7,208 nt of DNA from Syntrophales bacterium. Lineage in GTDB: Bacteria; Desulfobacterota; Syntrophia; Syntrophales; UBA5619. The position numbers were made by a program, and so were the translations under genes. Under the pieces are notes generated by a model that was not told the DNA's origin, did no database searches, and saw nothing but the letters and a program-made list of their open reading frames with translations. The stretch is from contig JAQTRB010000072.1 in NCBI GenBank assembly GCA_028712015.1, positions 1 through 7,208 of the forward strand. Direction: 5' to 3'. The first letter of the stretch is position 1; every line of letters begins with the position of its first letter. Of the stretch, positions 1 through 6,294 are shown in pieces.

Positions 1-437
1 CCGATGGCGCTGACGCCGACGATCTTCTCGCAGGTCCGGACGCACATCCGGCACAGGATGCACTTGACGTTGTCCTTGTCCGGCGTGAATCTCGGCTCGG
101 GCGCGACGCCCATCTCGGCGGCCATCTCCCTGAGCTGCTCCGACTCGGGGCAGCGCGCCAGCAGAAGCTGGAGCACCAGGCGACGGACATTCATGACCCG
201 TTCGCTCTTCGTGTCGACGGTCAACCCTTCAGCCACGGGATAAAGACAGGACGTCACGATGCGCGCCCTCTTCCCCTGCTTGGCCTCGACGACACAAAGA
301 CGGCAGGATCCCGTGGGTTCCAGGGACTCATGGTCGCACAGGGTCGGAATGACGATGCCGTTCTCCCGGGCAACCTCCAGAACGGTTCGCCCGGCCTCCG
401 CTTCGATCTTCTTGTTGTCTATCGTCAGATTGATCAT
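1..437 (-). CDS. NuoG/HoxU-like iron-sulfur subunit, N-terminal part (runs off left edge)
   Basis: Translating the minus strand from the ATG at 437 gives 145 codons with no stop before the window edge, so the C-terminus is missing. Residues 1-75 form a plant-type [2Fe-2S] ferredoxin domain of the NuoG/HoxU/HndD family, with ligands C34, C45, C48 and C64. A [4Fe-4S] motif follows: C126-x2-C129-x2-C132-x3-C136. Family members normally carry a Cys/His-ligated cluster motif between these two, with several cysteines. Here that stretch (about 87-112) has only C96, followed by PESEQL, so this cluster seems absent. The gene begins 10 bases after the NuoF-like gene, with AAAGG seven bases before ATG. 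Its probable role is electron transfer between the NADH-binding flavoprotein and a partner, here perhaps the Por core. The missing part could hold only a second ferredoxin motif (short HoxU type) or a larger catalytic domain; the window cannot tell. Confidence 0.88.
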   Translation of the reverse strand, partial: MINLTIDNKKIEAEAGRTVLEVARENGIVIPTLCDHESLEPTGSCRLCVVEAKQGKRARIVTSCLYPVAEGLTVDTKSERVMNVRRLVLQLLLARCPESEQLREMAAEMGVAPEPRFTPDKDNVKCILCRMCVRTCEKIVGVSAI

Positions 438-447
438 TTTTCTACCT

Positions 448-2304
448 TTACCTCACGATGATGGCATCAAATTTACAACTTTCCCGACAAGCGCCGCACT
501 TCGTGCACTTTGCCGGATCGATCTTGTGGGCCTGCTTTCGTTCGCCGCTCGCCGCCCCGGTGGGACAGACCTTGCTGCAGACCGTACAGCCGGTACACTT
601 CTCGGGATCGACACTGTAGGCGATCAAGTCCTTGCAGACGCCCGCGGGACAGCGTTTGTCCTTAATGTGGGCCACGTACTCGTCGCGGAAGTAGCGGATT
701 GTGCTGAGGACCGGGTTCGGGGCGCTGTTCCCGAGGGCGCACAGCGCGCCGTCGAGAATCCCCTTGGAAATCTTCTCCAGGAGTTCCACGTCCCCCTCCT
801 GACCCTTCCCCTCGGTGATGTCCACCAGGATGTCCCGCATCCGCCGGATTCCTTCCCGGCAGGGGACGCACTTCCCGCAGGACTCCGAAACGAGGAAGTT
901 GGTGAAGTACTTGGCGATGTTCACCATGCAGGTCTGATCGTCCATGACGATCATGCCGCCGGAACCCATCATCGAGCCGATCTTCACCAGTTCGTCGAAA
1001 TCGACCGGCAGGTCGAGGTGCTGCTCGGGGATGCAACCGCCCGAGGGACCGCCCGTCTGGATCGCTTTGAACTTCCGGCCGTCGGGAATTCCGCCGCCGA
1101 TCTCGAAGACGATCTTGCGGAGCGTCGTTCCCATCGGGACCTCGACCAGACCGGTGTTGTTGATTTTGCCGACCAGCGAGAAGATCTTTGTCCCCTTGCT
1201 TCCGGCCGTTCCCATGGAGGCGTACCAATCGGCGCCCTTCTCGATGATGAACGGAACGTTGCCCCAGGTCTCGACGTTGTTGAGATTCGTAGGCTTATCG
1301 TAGAGCCCCTTGTGGGTCGCGTGGATGTATTTCGCGCGGGGTTCGCCGGCCCTTCCCTCCAGCGAGGCGAAGAGCGCCGAGGACTCGCCGCAGACAAACG
1401 CGCCGCCGCCACGGTTGATCTTCACATCGAAGGAAAAGTCGCTCCCCAGGATGTTCTCGCCCAGGAGCCCAGCTTCGCGGGCCTGCTTCATCGCCAGCGT
1501 GATGTTCTTTACCGCCAGCGGATATTCGTTCCGGACGTAGATGTAGCCCTGGCTCGAACCGATCGCGTACGCGCCGATAATCATCCCTTCGAGCACCAGA
1601 TGAGGATTCCCCTCCAGAAGACTGCGGTCCATGTAGGCGCCGGGATCGCCCTCGTCGGCGTTGCAGATGACATACTTGGGCTCACCCGCGGCCTTGCGGG
1701 TCTCATCCCACTTCCAGCCGGCGGGAAACCCGCCGCCGCCGCGGCCCCGGAGGTTGGCCTTGATCACCTGCTGGATGATCTCCTCGGGTTTCATCTTCGA
1801 AAGGGCCTTCCCCAAGGCGCTGTAGCCGCCGATGGCCAGGTAGTCTTCGATCTTCTCCGGATCGACCTTGCTGTTGAGGCCGAAGACGAGCCGGGTTTGC
1901 TTTTTGTAGAAGGGAACGTCGTCCTCATGGACGATCTTCTCGCCCGTGGCCGGATCGACGTAAAGCAGCCGTTCGATCACCTCCCCCTTCAGCAGGGTCT
2001 TGTCGATGATCTCGCCGGCGTCGTCCAATCCCACCCGCTGGTAGAAGATCTTCTCCGGGGAGATGATTACCATCGGACCCCGCTCGCAGAAGCCGTGGCA
2101 GCCGCTGGTCCGAAAATCGATCTTGTCGACCAGATTCCGTTTGGCGAGCTCCTCGCGGAAACCGTCCACCAGTTTCTGGGTCCCATAGGCCAGACAGCCG
2201 GTACCGACGCACACCGTGATGCCGGGTTTCTTCGGATCGCGGCCGGCCTTGAGCCTCTCCTGTACGCTTTTCAATTCATCGAAGGATTTAATCTTACTCA
2301 TCAT
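448..2304 (-). CDS. nuoF: NuoF/HydB-type NADH-binding FMN iron-sulfur subunit
   Basis: About 618 residues, longer than plain NuoF (about 440) because domains are added at both ends, the layout of HydB/HndC subunits of NAD-linked hydrogenases. Residues about 28-115 are a thioredoxin-like [2Fe-2S] domain with C32-x4-C37 and C69-x3-C73. The NuoF core has the glycine-rich segment GRGGGGFPAGWKW (187-199) and ICNADEGDPGAYMDR (213-227), linked in the family to FMN and NADH binding. The N3-type [4Fe-4S] ligands are C476, C479, C482 and C522. The C-terminus holds a two-cluster ferredoxin: C570/C573/C576/C580 and C600/C603/C606/C610. C552 and C557, after H546, are further possible metal ligands. The frame opens at a GTG at 2313, but ATG at 2304 is eight bases after AAGGG and is preferred; ATG at 2301 is also possible. 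It overlaps the end of the NuoE-like gene, which suggests translational coupling. Predicted role: cytoplasmic NAD(H) oxidoreduction, splitting or joining electrons at FMN. Confidence 0.93.
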   Translation of the reverse strand: MMSKIKSFDELKSVQERLKAGRDPKKPGITVCVGTGCLAYGTQKLVDGFREELAKRNLVDKIDFRTSGCHGFCERGPMVIISPEKIFYQRVGLDDAGEIIDKTLLKGEVIERLLYVDPATGEKIVHEDDVPFYKKQTRLVFGLNSKVDPEKIEDYLAIGGYSALGKALSKMKPEEIIQQVIKANLRGRGGGGFPAGWKWDETRKAAGEPKYVICNADEGDPGAYMDRSLLEGNPHLVLEGMIIGAYAIGSSQGYIYVRNEYPLAVKNITLAMKQAREAGLLGENILGSDFSFDVKINRGGGAFVCGESSALFASLEGRAGEPRAKYIHATHKGLYDKPTNLNNVETWGNVPFIIEKGADWYASMGTAGSKGTKIFSLVGKINNTGLVEVPMGTTLRKIVFEIGGGIPDGRKFKAIQTGGPSGGCIPEQHLDLPVDFDELVKIGSMMGSGGMIVMDDQTCMVNIAKYFTNFLVSESCGKCVPCREGIRRMRDILVDITEGKGQEGDVELLEKISKGILDGALCALGNSAPNPVLSTIRYFRDEYVAHIKDKRCPAGVCKDLIAYSVDPEKCTGCTVCSKVCPTGAASGERKQAHKIDPAKCTKCGACRESCKFDAIIVR

Positions 2305-2767
2305 CAGTCGCACCCTTCTTCCCTAATTTCTTGAGAATCTTCGTCGATTTGGCAATATTCATGTGTCCGTGATACTCACCGTTCACCACCAGAACAGGCC
2401 CCAGGGCGCAGGCCCCGAGACAGCCGACCGTTTCGAAGGAGAACTCGAGGTCGGGCGTCGTATCGCCTTCCTTGATGCCCAGGACATCCGAAATGTTGCG
2501 GGCGATCAGCTCGGCGCCGCGCACGTGGCAGGCCGTCCCCATACAGAGGCTCAATTGATAGCGTCCCTTGGGCTTGAGACTGAAGGCCTTGTAAAACGTC
2601 ACCACCTCGTAAACGCGGCTGATCGGCACGCTGAGGTTGGCACTGACCGAGCACAGGGCATCCTTGGGCAGATAGTTGAACTCCCTCTGGACATCCTGAA
2701 GGATGGGAACCAGGTAACTCTTGTCCCCGCTGTATCGCTGAATGATTTCCTTAACCTTTTCTTCCAT
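2294..2767 (-). CDS. nuoE: NuoE/HydC-type [2Fe-2S] subunit
   Basis: A 157-residue protein of normal length for the 24 kDa subunit of complex I and its relatives HydC/HndA. The N-terminal helical half contains the family segment around V52-Y59 (VYEVVTFY). The thioredoxin-like half carries the [2Fe-2S] ligands C75-x4-C80 and C116-x3-C120, with CLGAC followed by ALGPV. In known complexes this subunit sits beside the NuoF-type flavoprotein and holds the off-pathway or second-branch N1a-like cluster. The ATG at 2767 has GAGG nine bases upstream and lies 37 bases after the end of porB, with no terminator between them. Its stop codon overlaps the start of the NuoF-like gene. No quinone-reducing or membrane complex I genes are visible, so a soluble diaphorase module is more likely than respiratory complex I. 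The partner in this operon appears to be the Por enzyme. Confidence 0.93.
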   Translation of the reverse strand: MEEKVKEIIQRYSGDKSYLVPILQDVQREFNYLPKDALCSVSANLSVPISRVYEVVTFYKAFSLKPKGRYQLSLCMGTACHVRGAELIARNISDVLGIKEGDTTPDLEFSFETVGCLGACALGPVLVVNGEYHGHMNIAKSTKILKKLGKKGATDDE

Positions 2768-2804
2768 TCTCGTTAACCTCGTCTTAAGATGGTGTTTCCG
2801 GCGG

Positions 2805-3803
2805 TCACACCCCCCGCGGGGCTCTGAGCGATTCCCGGGATTTGGAGTGTTTCACCTTGATCATCAATGCCTCCCACTCGATGTCGACCCGTTCCTGGAT
2901 GACCCGGATCTGGTCCGGCGTGAGGTGACGGAACCGCCCCTGTCCCTTGAGATAGTCCTGGACGGGGCGCCGCTTCTCGGGGACCTCCACGGTGAGGCGG
3001 TACTTTCCATCCTCCACCTCATAGAGCGGGAAGATTCCCGTTTCGAGGGCGAGGCGACCCATTTTGATACAGGTCTCGGAGGTGGAACGCCATCCCGTCG
3101 GGCAGGCGACAAAACAGTGGATGTAGGAGGGCCCCTTCACCTGGCGGGCCTTCTTCACCTTGTTCATGAAATCGATTGGATAGCTCGGAGTGGCCGTGGC
3201 CACGTAGGGCAGGTTGTGGGCGACCATGATCTCCGCGAGGTTCTTCTTCCACACCTGGTTGCCGGGGATCTTCTTGCCGGCGGGCGCGGTCGTCGTCGCG
3301 GCCAGGAACGGGGTCCCGCTGGAGCGCTGGATGCCCGTATTCATGTACGCCTCGTTGTCGAAGCAGACGTAGAGCATGTCATGCCCACGCTCCATCGCGC
3401 CGGAGAGCGCCTGGAAGCCGATGTCCATCGTCCCGCCGTCGCCGCCAATGGCGACCGACTTGATCCGCCGGTCGGCGACCTTGCCCTTGCGCCGCAGCGC
3501 CGTCAAACCCGCTTCGACGCCTGATCCCACCGCCGCGGAGTTGGGAAAGGCCACATGGATCCAGGGGAGTTTCCAGGCCGTGGTCGGATAGAGGCTGGAG
3601 ATGACCTCCATGCATCCGGTCGCATTGGTGATGACCGTATCCTTTCCCAAGGCCTTGCACATCAGCCGGATCGCCAACGCCTCGCCGCACCCCTGACAGG
3701 CGCGGTGCCCGCCGACGAAAAACTCCTCCTTGCTGACGAGCTTCGGCGCATAAATTTCGAAGTTCTCGATGATACTCTTAGGGTTTTTCATTGCCGTATT
3801 CAT
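2805..3803 (-). CDS. porB: 2-oxoacid:ferredoxin oxidoreductase, beta subunit (PorB type)
   Basis: A 332-residue beta subunit that binds thiamine diphosphate and the proximal [4Fe-4S] cluster. Visible cluster ligands are C36 and C39 (ACQGCG), C64 (TGCMEV) and probably C234 (CPTGW). The diphosphate/Mg site is GGDGGTMDIG (120-129) with NEAYMNTG at 150-157. With PorA it forms the active site that cleaves a 2-oxoacid and, with CoA, yields an acyl-CoA, CO2 and two electrons. The ATG at 3803 shares one base with the porA stop (TAATG) and has AGGGG just upstream, so translation is probably coupled; a second in-frame ATG at 3791 lacks a well-spaced site. The C-terminal 40 or so residues (VIQERVDIEW to the end) look charged and seem slightly longer than in compact PorB proteins. 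Pyruvate is the default substrate guess, but branched-chain or aryl 2-oxoacids cannot be excluded. Confidence 0.95.
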   Translation of the reverse strand: MNTAMKNPKSIIENFEIYAPKLVSKEEFFVGGHRACQGCGEALAIRLMCKALGKDTVITNATGCMEVISSLYPTTAWKLPWIHVAFPNSAAVGSGVEAGLTALRRKGKVADRRIKSVAIGGDGGTMDIGFQALSGAMERGHDMLYVCFDNEAYMNTGIQRSSGTPFLAATTTAPAGKKIPGNQVWKKNLAEIMVAHNLPYVATATPSYPIDFMNKVKKARQVKGPSYIHCFVACPTGWRSTSETCIKMGRLALETGIFPLYEVEDGKYRLTVEVPEKRRPVQDYLKGQGRFRHLTPDQIRVIQERVDIEWEALMIKVKHSKSRESLRAPRGV

Positions 3804-4969
3804 TATCCCCTCACTCCGTAAATTTCGTATCGTTCTGAAAGTTTTCCCTTGGCCGCGCGCCGGACCATGTCCATGAATCCTTCCACAGTCACGTCCCGTC
3901 CGCCCAGACCGATGATGTAGTTGACAACCTTCGGACGTTTCGGCTGATCGTAGAGCGCGGAGCGGATTTCCGAGAAGACCGGGCCGCCCGGACCGCCGAA
4001 GGAGATGGCGCGGTCCGTCACGACCAGAACCTTGATGCCCTTGATCGCCTTTTTCAGTTCGTCGAAGGGAAAAGGTCTCCAGAGCTTGATCTTCAGAAGG
4101 CCGACCTTGACGCCCTGCTCGCGCAGCTCGTCGACGGCGATTTCCGCCGTCTCGCCCATCGACCCCATCGTCAGGAGGGCAATGTCCGCATCCTCGGTCC
4201 GATAGGATTGGATCGGCTCATACTTTCGGCCGAACTGCTTTTCCCAGTCCTTCCAGACCTCTTTGACGACCTTGATGGAGTTGACCAGGGCCACATCCTT
4301 GGATTTCTGCGCCTCGGCGTAGATCTCCGGCATGCCCAGCGTTCCCATGGAAACGATGTTGTCGGGGTGAAGAGCCGCGTAAGGGACATAAGCCGGCAGG
4401 AACCTGTCCACCTCTTCCTGTTCGGGCATGATGATCGGCTCGACCATGTGGGTCAATTGGAAACCGTCCATGTTGACGTTGACGGGGAGCATGACCCTCC
4501 GGTCCTCGCCAACCTTGAAGGCCTGGATGGTCATGTCGACCACTTCCTGGCCGTTGTCGGCGAAGAAAGAGATCCAACCCGTGTCGCGCATCGGCATGAT
4601 GTCGCTGTGGTCGTTCCAGATGTTGATCGGACCGGAGACGGCGCGGTTGGCGATGATCATCACGATCGGCAGGCGCATCGCCGAGGCGATCGGCAGAACC
4701 TCGCTCATGTAGAGGAGCCCCTGGGAGCTCGTCGCGGTCACGACGCGGGCGCCCGTCCCCGCGGCCCCGATCGCGGCGCTCAGCGCGGAATGCTCGGATT
4801 CCACCGTGATGAAGGATGCGTCCACCCGGCCTTCGTGGACGATGTCCGACAGATGTTCGGCCACGTGGGACTGAGGCGTGATGGGATAGACCGCCGCCAC
4901 ATCAAATTTGCAGAGTGCGGCCGCTTCCGCGGACGCAATCGCTACTTCCATTCCTACTCGCTTGCCCAT
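3803..4969 (-). CDS. porA: 2-oxoacid:ferredoxin oxidoreductase, alpha subunit (PorA type)
   Basis: The alpha subunit supplies the pyrimidine-binding and transketolase C-terminal domains of the pyruvate:ferredoxin oxidoreductase family. The substrate-side motif YPITPQS (28-34) has threonine at residue 31, matching the substrate-contacting Thr of known enzymes. ESEHSA (57-62) contains the family's conserved glutamate, and NRAVSGPINIWNDHSD (108-123) carries the arginine that commonly meets the substrate carboxylate. The C-terminal half (about 235-388) is the domain II-like region. The frame is open from a TTG at 4975, but that would leave only one base after GAGGAGG. The ATG at 4969 is seven bases after this strong ribosome site and two bases after the porD stop, giving 388 residues. 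The gene sits inside the gamma-delta-alpha-beta order typical of porGDAB. Family assignment is secure; substrate is not. Confidence 0.95.
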   Translation of the reverse strand: MGKRVGMEVAIASAEAAALCKFDVAAVYPITPQSHVAEHLSDIVHEGRVDASFITVESEHSALSAAIGAAGTGARVVTATSSQGLLYMSEVLPIASAMRLPIVMIIANRAVSGPINIWNDHSDIMPMRDTGWISFFADNGQEVVDMTIQAFKVGEDRRVMLPVNVNMDGFQLTHMVEPIIMPEQEEVDRFLPAYVPYAALHPDNIVSMGTLGMPEIYAEAQKSKDVALVNSIKVVKEVWKDWEKQFGRKYEPIQSYRTEDADIALLTMGSMGETAEIAVDELREQGVKVGLLKIKLWRPFPFDELKKAIKGIKVLVVTDRAISFGGPGGPVFSEIRSALYDQPKRPKVVNYIIGLGGRDVTVEGFMDMVRRAAKGKLSERYEIYGVRG

Positions 4970-4971
4970 CC

Positions 4972-5265
4972 TCAATCCTCCTCATTGACCATGACGATTG
5001 CCTTCGGCCAACACTCGTGGGCGCAGATGCCGCACCCCTTGCAGTAGTCGAGGTTCGCCTGAAAGAATCCGTCTTTATCTTCGTTGATGCACCCTTCGGG
5101 GCAGTAGATGTAACAGACGCCGCACTTGATGCATTTCGCGTTGTCCCAGATCGGGCGCTTCGCCCGCCAGCTTCCCGTATGATACTCCGAAGCGCTTCCC
5201 GGCCGGAAGACCATGCATCCGGGATTGACCTCTTGCCAGGTTTCTGGCCATTTCTTTTCTGTCAT
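4972..5265 (-). CDS. porD: 2-oxoacid:ferredoxin oxidoreductase, delta subunit (PorD, 2x[4Fe-4S] ferredoxin)
   Basis: A 97-residue bacterial-type two-cluster ferredoxin. The ligand sets are C45-x2-C48-x2-C51-x3-C55 and C75-x2-C78-x2-C81-x3-C85, each followed by proline. The N-terminal 40 residues, with GSWRAKRP (31-38), are the extension seen in PorD/KorD subunits rather than in free ferredoxins. It carries electrons from the PorB cluster out to an external acceptor: normally ferredoxin, and here perhaps the NuoE/F/G-like module. The ATG at 5265 has GAGGA seven bases upstream and follows porG by 29 bases. Its last codons contain the porA ribosome-binding site, so the two genes are tightly linked. 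C17 (NPGCMVF) is an additional cysteine outside the two motifs. Confidence 0.95.
   Translation of the reverse strand: MTEKKWPETWQEVNPGCMVFRPGSASEYHTGSWRAKRPIWDNAKCIKCGVCYIYCPEGCINEDKDGFFQANLDYCKGCGICAHECWPKAIVMVNEED
4977..4983 (-). promoter_or_regulatory. porA ribosome-binding site
   Basis: GAGGAGG on the minus strand, lying within the last codons of porD. Seven bases separate it from the ATG at 4969, an ideal distance. This excludes the upstream TTG at 4975 as the porA start. Confidence 0.75.
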
Positions 5266-5294
5266 CGTGATATCCTCAAGGGTTATTTTGATCC

Positions 5295-5843
5295 TCAGCT
5301 GATGATCCTGACCTGATCGAAGGCGCTTTTCGCGGCCGACATGTTTTTCTGCGCGATCCTACCGAACCGCTCCTTGACCGGATTGTCGAGGGAGTCGATC
5401 TTCACGACACCGGTCACCTTGAGCAGCGCGCCGAGCATGGTGGTGTTGGTGATGGGCACGCCGAGCTCCTTCCAGGCAATTCCCGTGGCGTCGCAGGTTG
5501 CGATTTTTCCCGAAAATTTGATGTTTTTCTTGAGTTCCGCAAGGGTTTTGGTGGTGTTGACCAGCAGAATTCCGGTCGGTTTGAGCCCTTCGGCGACGTC
5601 GACCAGGGCAACGAGGCTTTCGTCAAGTACAACGACCACATCCGGATGATAGATGCCGGAGCGGATCTTGATCTGCTTGTCGTCGACGCGGTTGAAAGCC
5701 GTCACCGGCGCCCCGCGCCTTTCCGGGCCGAAGCTCGGAAACCCCTGCGCGTACTTCTCCTCTTCGATGGCCGCCAGGGAAAGCAGCTCCACAGACGTGA
5801 CCGCTCCCTGACCGCCTCTTCCATGCCATCTGATTTCTAACAT
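5295..5843 (-). CDS. porG: 2-oxoacid:ferredoxin oxidoreductase, gamma subunit (PorG type)
   Basis: A 182-residue gamma subunit, the usual size for PorG. The N-terminal glycine-rich loop HGRGGQGAV (7-15) and the later FPSFGPERRGAPV segment (about 40-52) are hallmarks of the pyruvate/2-ketoisovalerate gamma family. This domain contributes to CoA handling and assembly of the enzyme. It is the first gene of the operon: its ATG at 5843 has GGGAG nine bases upstream and a good promoter about 60 bases upstream of that site. A longer ATG frame starting at 5850 is out of frame and is a shadow. The gamma-first order argues for the porGDAB arrangement rather than for the two-subunit KorAB or single-chain enzymes. 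Confidence 0.94.
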   Translation of the reverse strand: MLEIRWHGRGGQGAVTSVELLSLAAIEEEKYAQGFPSFGPERRGAPVTAFNRVDDKQIKIRSGIYHPDVVVVLDESLVALVDVAEGLKPTGILLVNTTKTLAELKKNIKFSGKIATCDATGIAWKELGVPITNTTMLGALLKVTGVVKIDSLDNPVKERFGRIAQKNMSAAKSAFDQVRIIS

Positions 5844-5860
5844 GCGTCAAATCTCCCGTA

Positions 5861-5895
5861 GTGATTGGCTTTTTAAAGCAGCGACTGGCTTTTTA
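5861..5895 (-). repeat. Two-copy tandem repeat in the porG leader
   Basis: The plus-strand blocks GTGATTGGCTTTTTA (5861-5875) and GCGACTGGCTTTTTA (5881-5895) match at 13 of 15 bases and start exactly 20 bases apart. On the transcript they read UAAAAAGCC followed by AGUCGC or AAUCAC. They fall just downstream of the predicted transcription start and upstream of the porG ribosome site. A spacing of about two helical turns would suit a protein bound twice on the same DNA face, so an operator is possible; an RNA-level role is an alternative. Confidence 0.55.
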
Positions 5896-5908
5896 TGAAA
5901 CGGTGTAC

Positions 5909-5937
5909 TTTCTATCTTATTCGACATTTGCTGTCAA
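5909..5937 (-). promoter_or_regulatory. Predicted sigma70-type promoter for the por operon
   Basis: On the minus strand TTGACA (5937-5932) matches the -35 consensus completely. After a 17-base spacer comes TAGAAA (5914-5909), four of six matches to TATAAT. Transcription would start near 5902, leaving a leader of roughly 58 bases before the porG ATG. The -35 box is part of a small imperfect inverted repeat, GACA-GCAAA-TGTC, that could be an operator half-site pair. No other signal this good was seen in the gap. Confidence 0.6.
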
Positions 5938-6294
5938 ACACTATTTATCGAAAAGGACGCGCAACCCTCCCCGCGGCGCCGTAAATGCTCTGTTTCAAAG
6001 CAATATAAATGCCATTCCCTAAAAAATGTGTCACACGCGCTCCATGAAGATTTCTCACGCGATAACCTGATATCAAACAAGATGTTATGAACGTATGATT
6101 TGCTTCGGGAGGCGATCGGTTCCCCTGGCTTTCAAAACGCAATTTGCCGAAAACCGTTCATTCCGCGCACGGGAAAGAGGTGTGAACGGCGGCAAAATAC
6201 GGCAACAGAAACGGACCCCGTTTCGTGCCGAAACGGCACATCCGTGCTCGATCGGCACATTCGGAATCTACAACCAGGGTTTGACCCTTTTCCA
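5938..6294. other. Gene-free region between recR and the por promoter
   Basis: About 357 bases with no credible gene: open frames here have no ribosome site and no recognisable protein. Apart from the hairpin cluster near recR it is A+T-richer than the flanking genes. A run of six A at 6021-6026 would be a U run on the recR-sense transcript, but only a three-base-pair stem can be drawn before it. A short near-palindrome GTGT-C-ACAC lies at 6028-6036. No tRNA, CRISPR or mobile-element ends were recognised. Confidence 0.5.
6218..6258 (-). terminator. Overlapping hairpins downstream of recR
   Basis: Reading the recR-sense strand, GTGCCG-TTT-CGGCAC (6239-6225) is a perfect six-pair hairpin. It overlaps an equally perfect eight-pair hairpin, CCGTTTCG-GCA-CGAAACGG (6236-6218), so only one can form at a time. 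A third weak stem, GTGC...GCAC, lies at 6258-6244. They start about 37 bases after the recR stop. There is no U run after them, so this is not a classic intrinsic terminator; a Rho-assisted end, an RNA 3' protective structure or a protein site are all possible. Confidence 0.35.

Noticed and set aside
259..2334. A 691-codon open frame on the plus strand, antisense to the NuoF-like gene
   Set aside because: The protein is low-information and rich in the Leu/Ala/Val/Asp patterns expected from reading a GC-rich gene backwards. The minus strand there has a full set of Fe-S and NADH motifs.
448..2767. Start of a respiratory complex I (nuo) operon
   Set aside because: The NuoF-like subunit has HydB-type extra domains, the NuoG-like subunit lacks a standard cluster motif, and no NuoB/C/D or membrane subunits lie upstream; por genes do instead.
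2768..2804. A transcription stop or separate promoter between porB and the NuoE-like gene
   Set aside because: The 37-base gap shows no stem with a U run and no convincing -35/-10 pair, so one operon is simpler.
4208..5047. A 279-codon plus-strand open frame across porA and porD
   Set aside because: It is rich in His, Asp and Val as expected from an antisense shadow, has no recognisable domain, and covers well-supported porA and porD.
6018..6036. Intrinsic terminator for recR at the six-A run (U run on the transcript)
   Set aside because: Only a three-base-pair stem can be drawn immediately before the U run, too weak for a terminator.
5945..6142. A 65-codon minus-strand open frame in the gap
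   Set aside because: No recognisable sequence, and it ends immediately upstream of the por promoter; most likely chance.
6274..6290. AGGGT-TTG-ACCCT hairpin followed by TTTT on the plus strand
   Set aside because: The U run is on the wrong strand for recR, no plus-strand gene ends here, and the stem is only five pairs.
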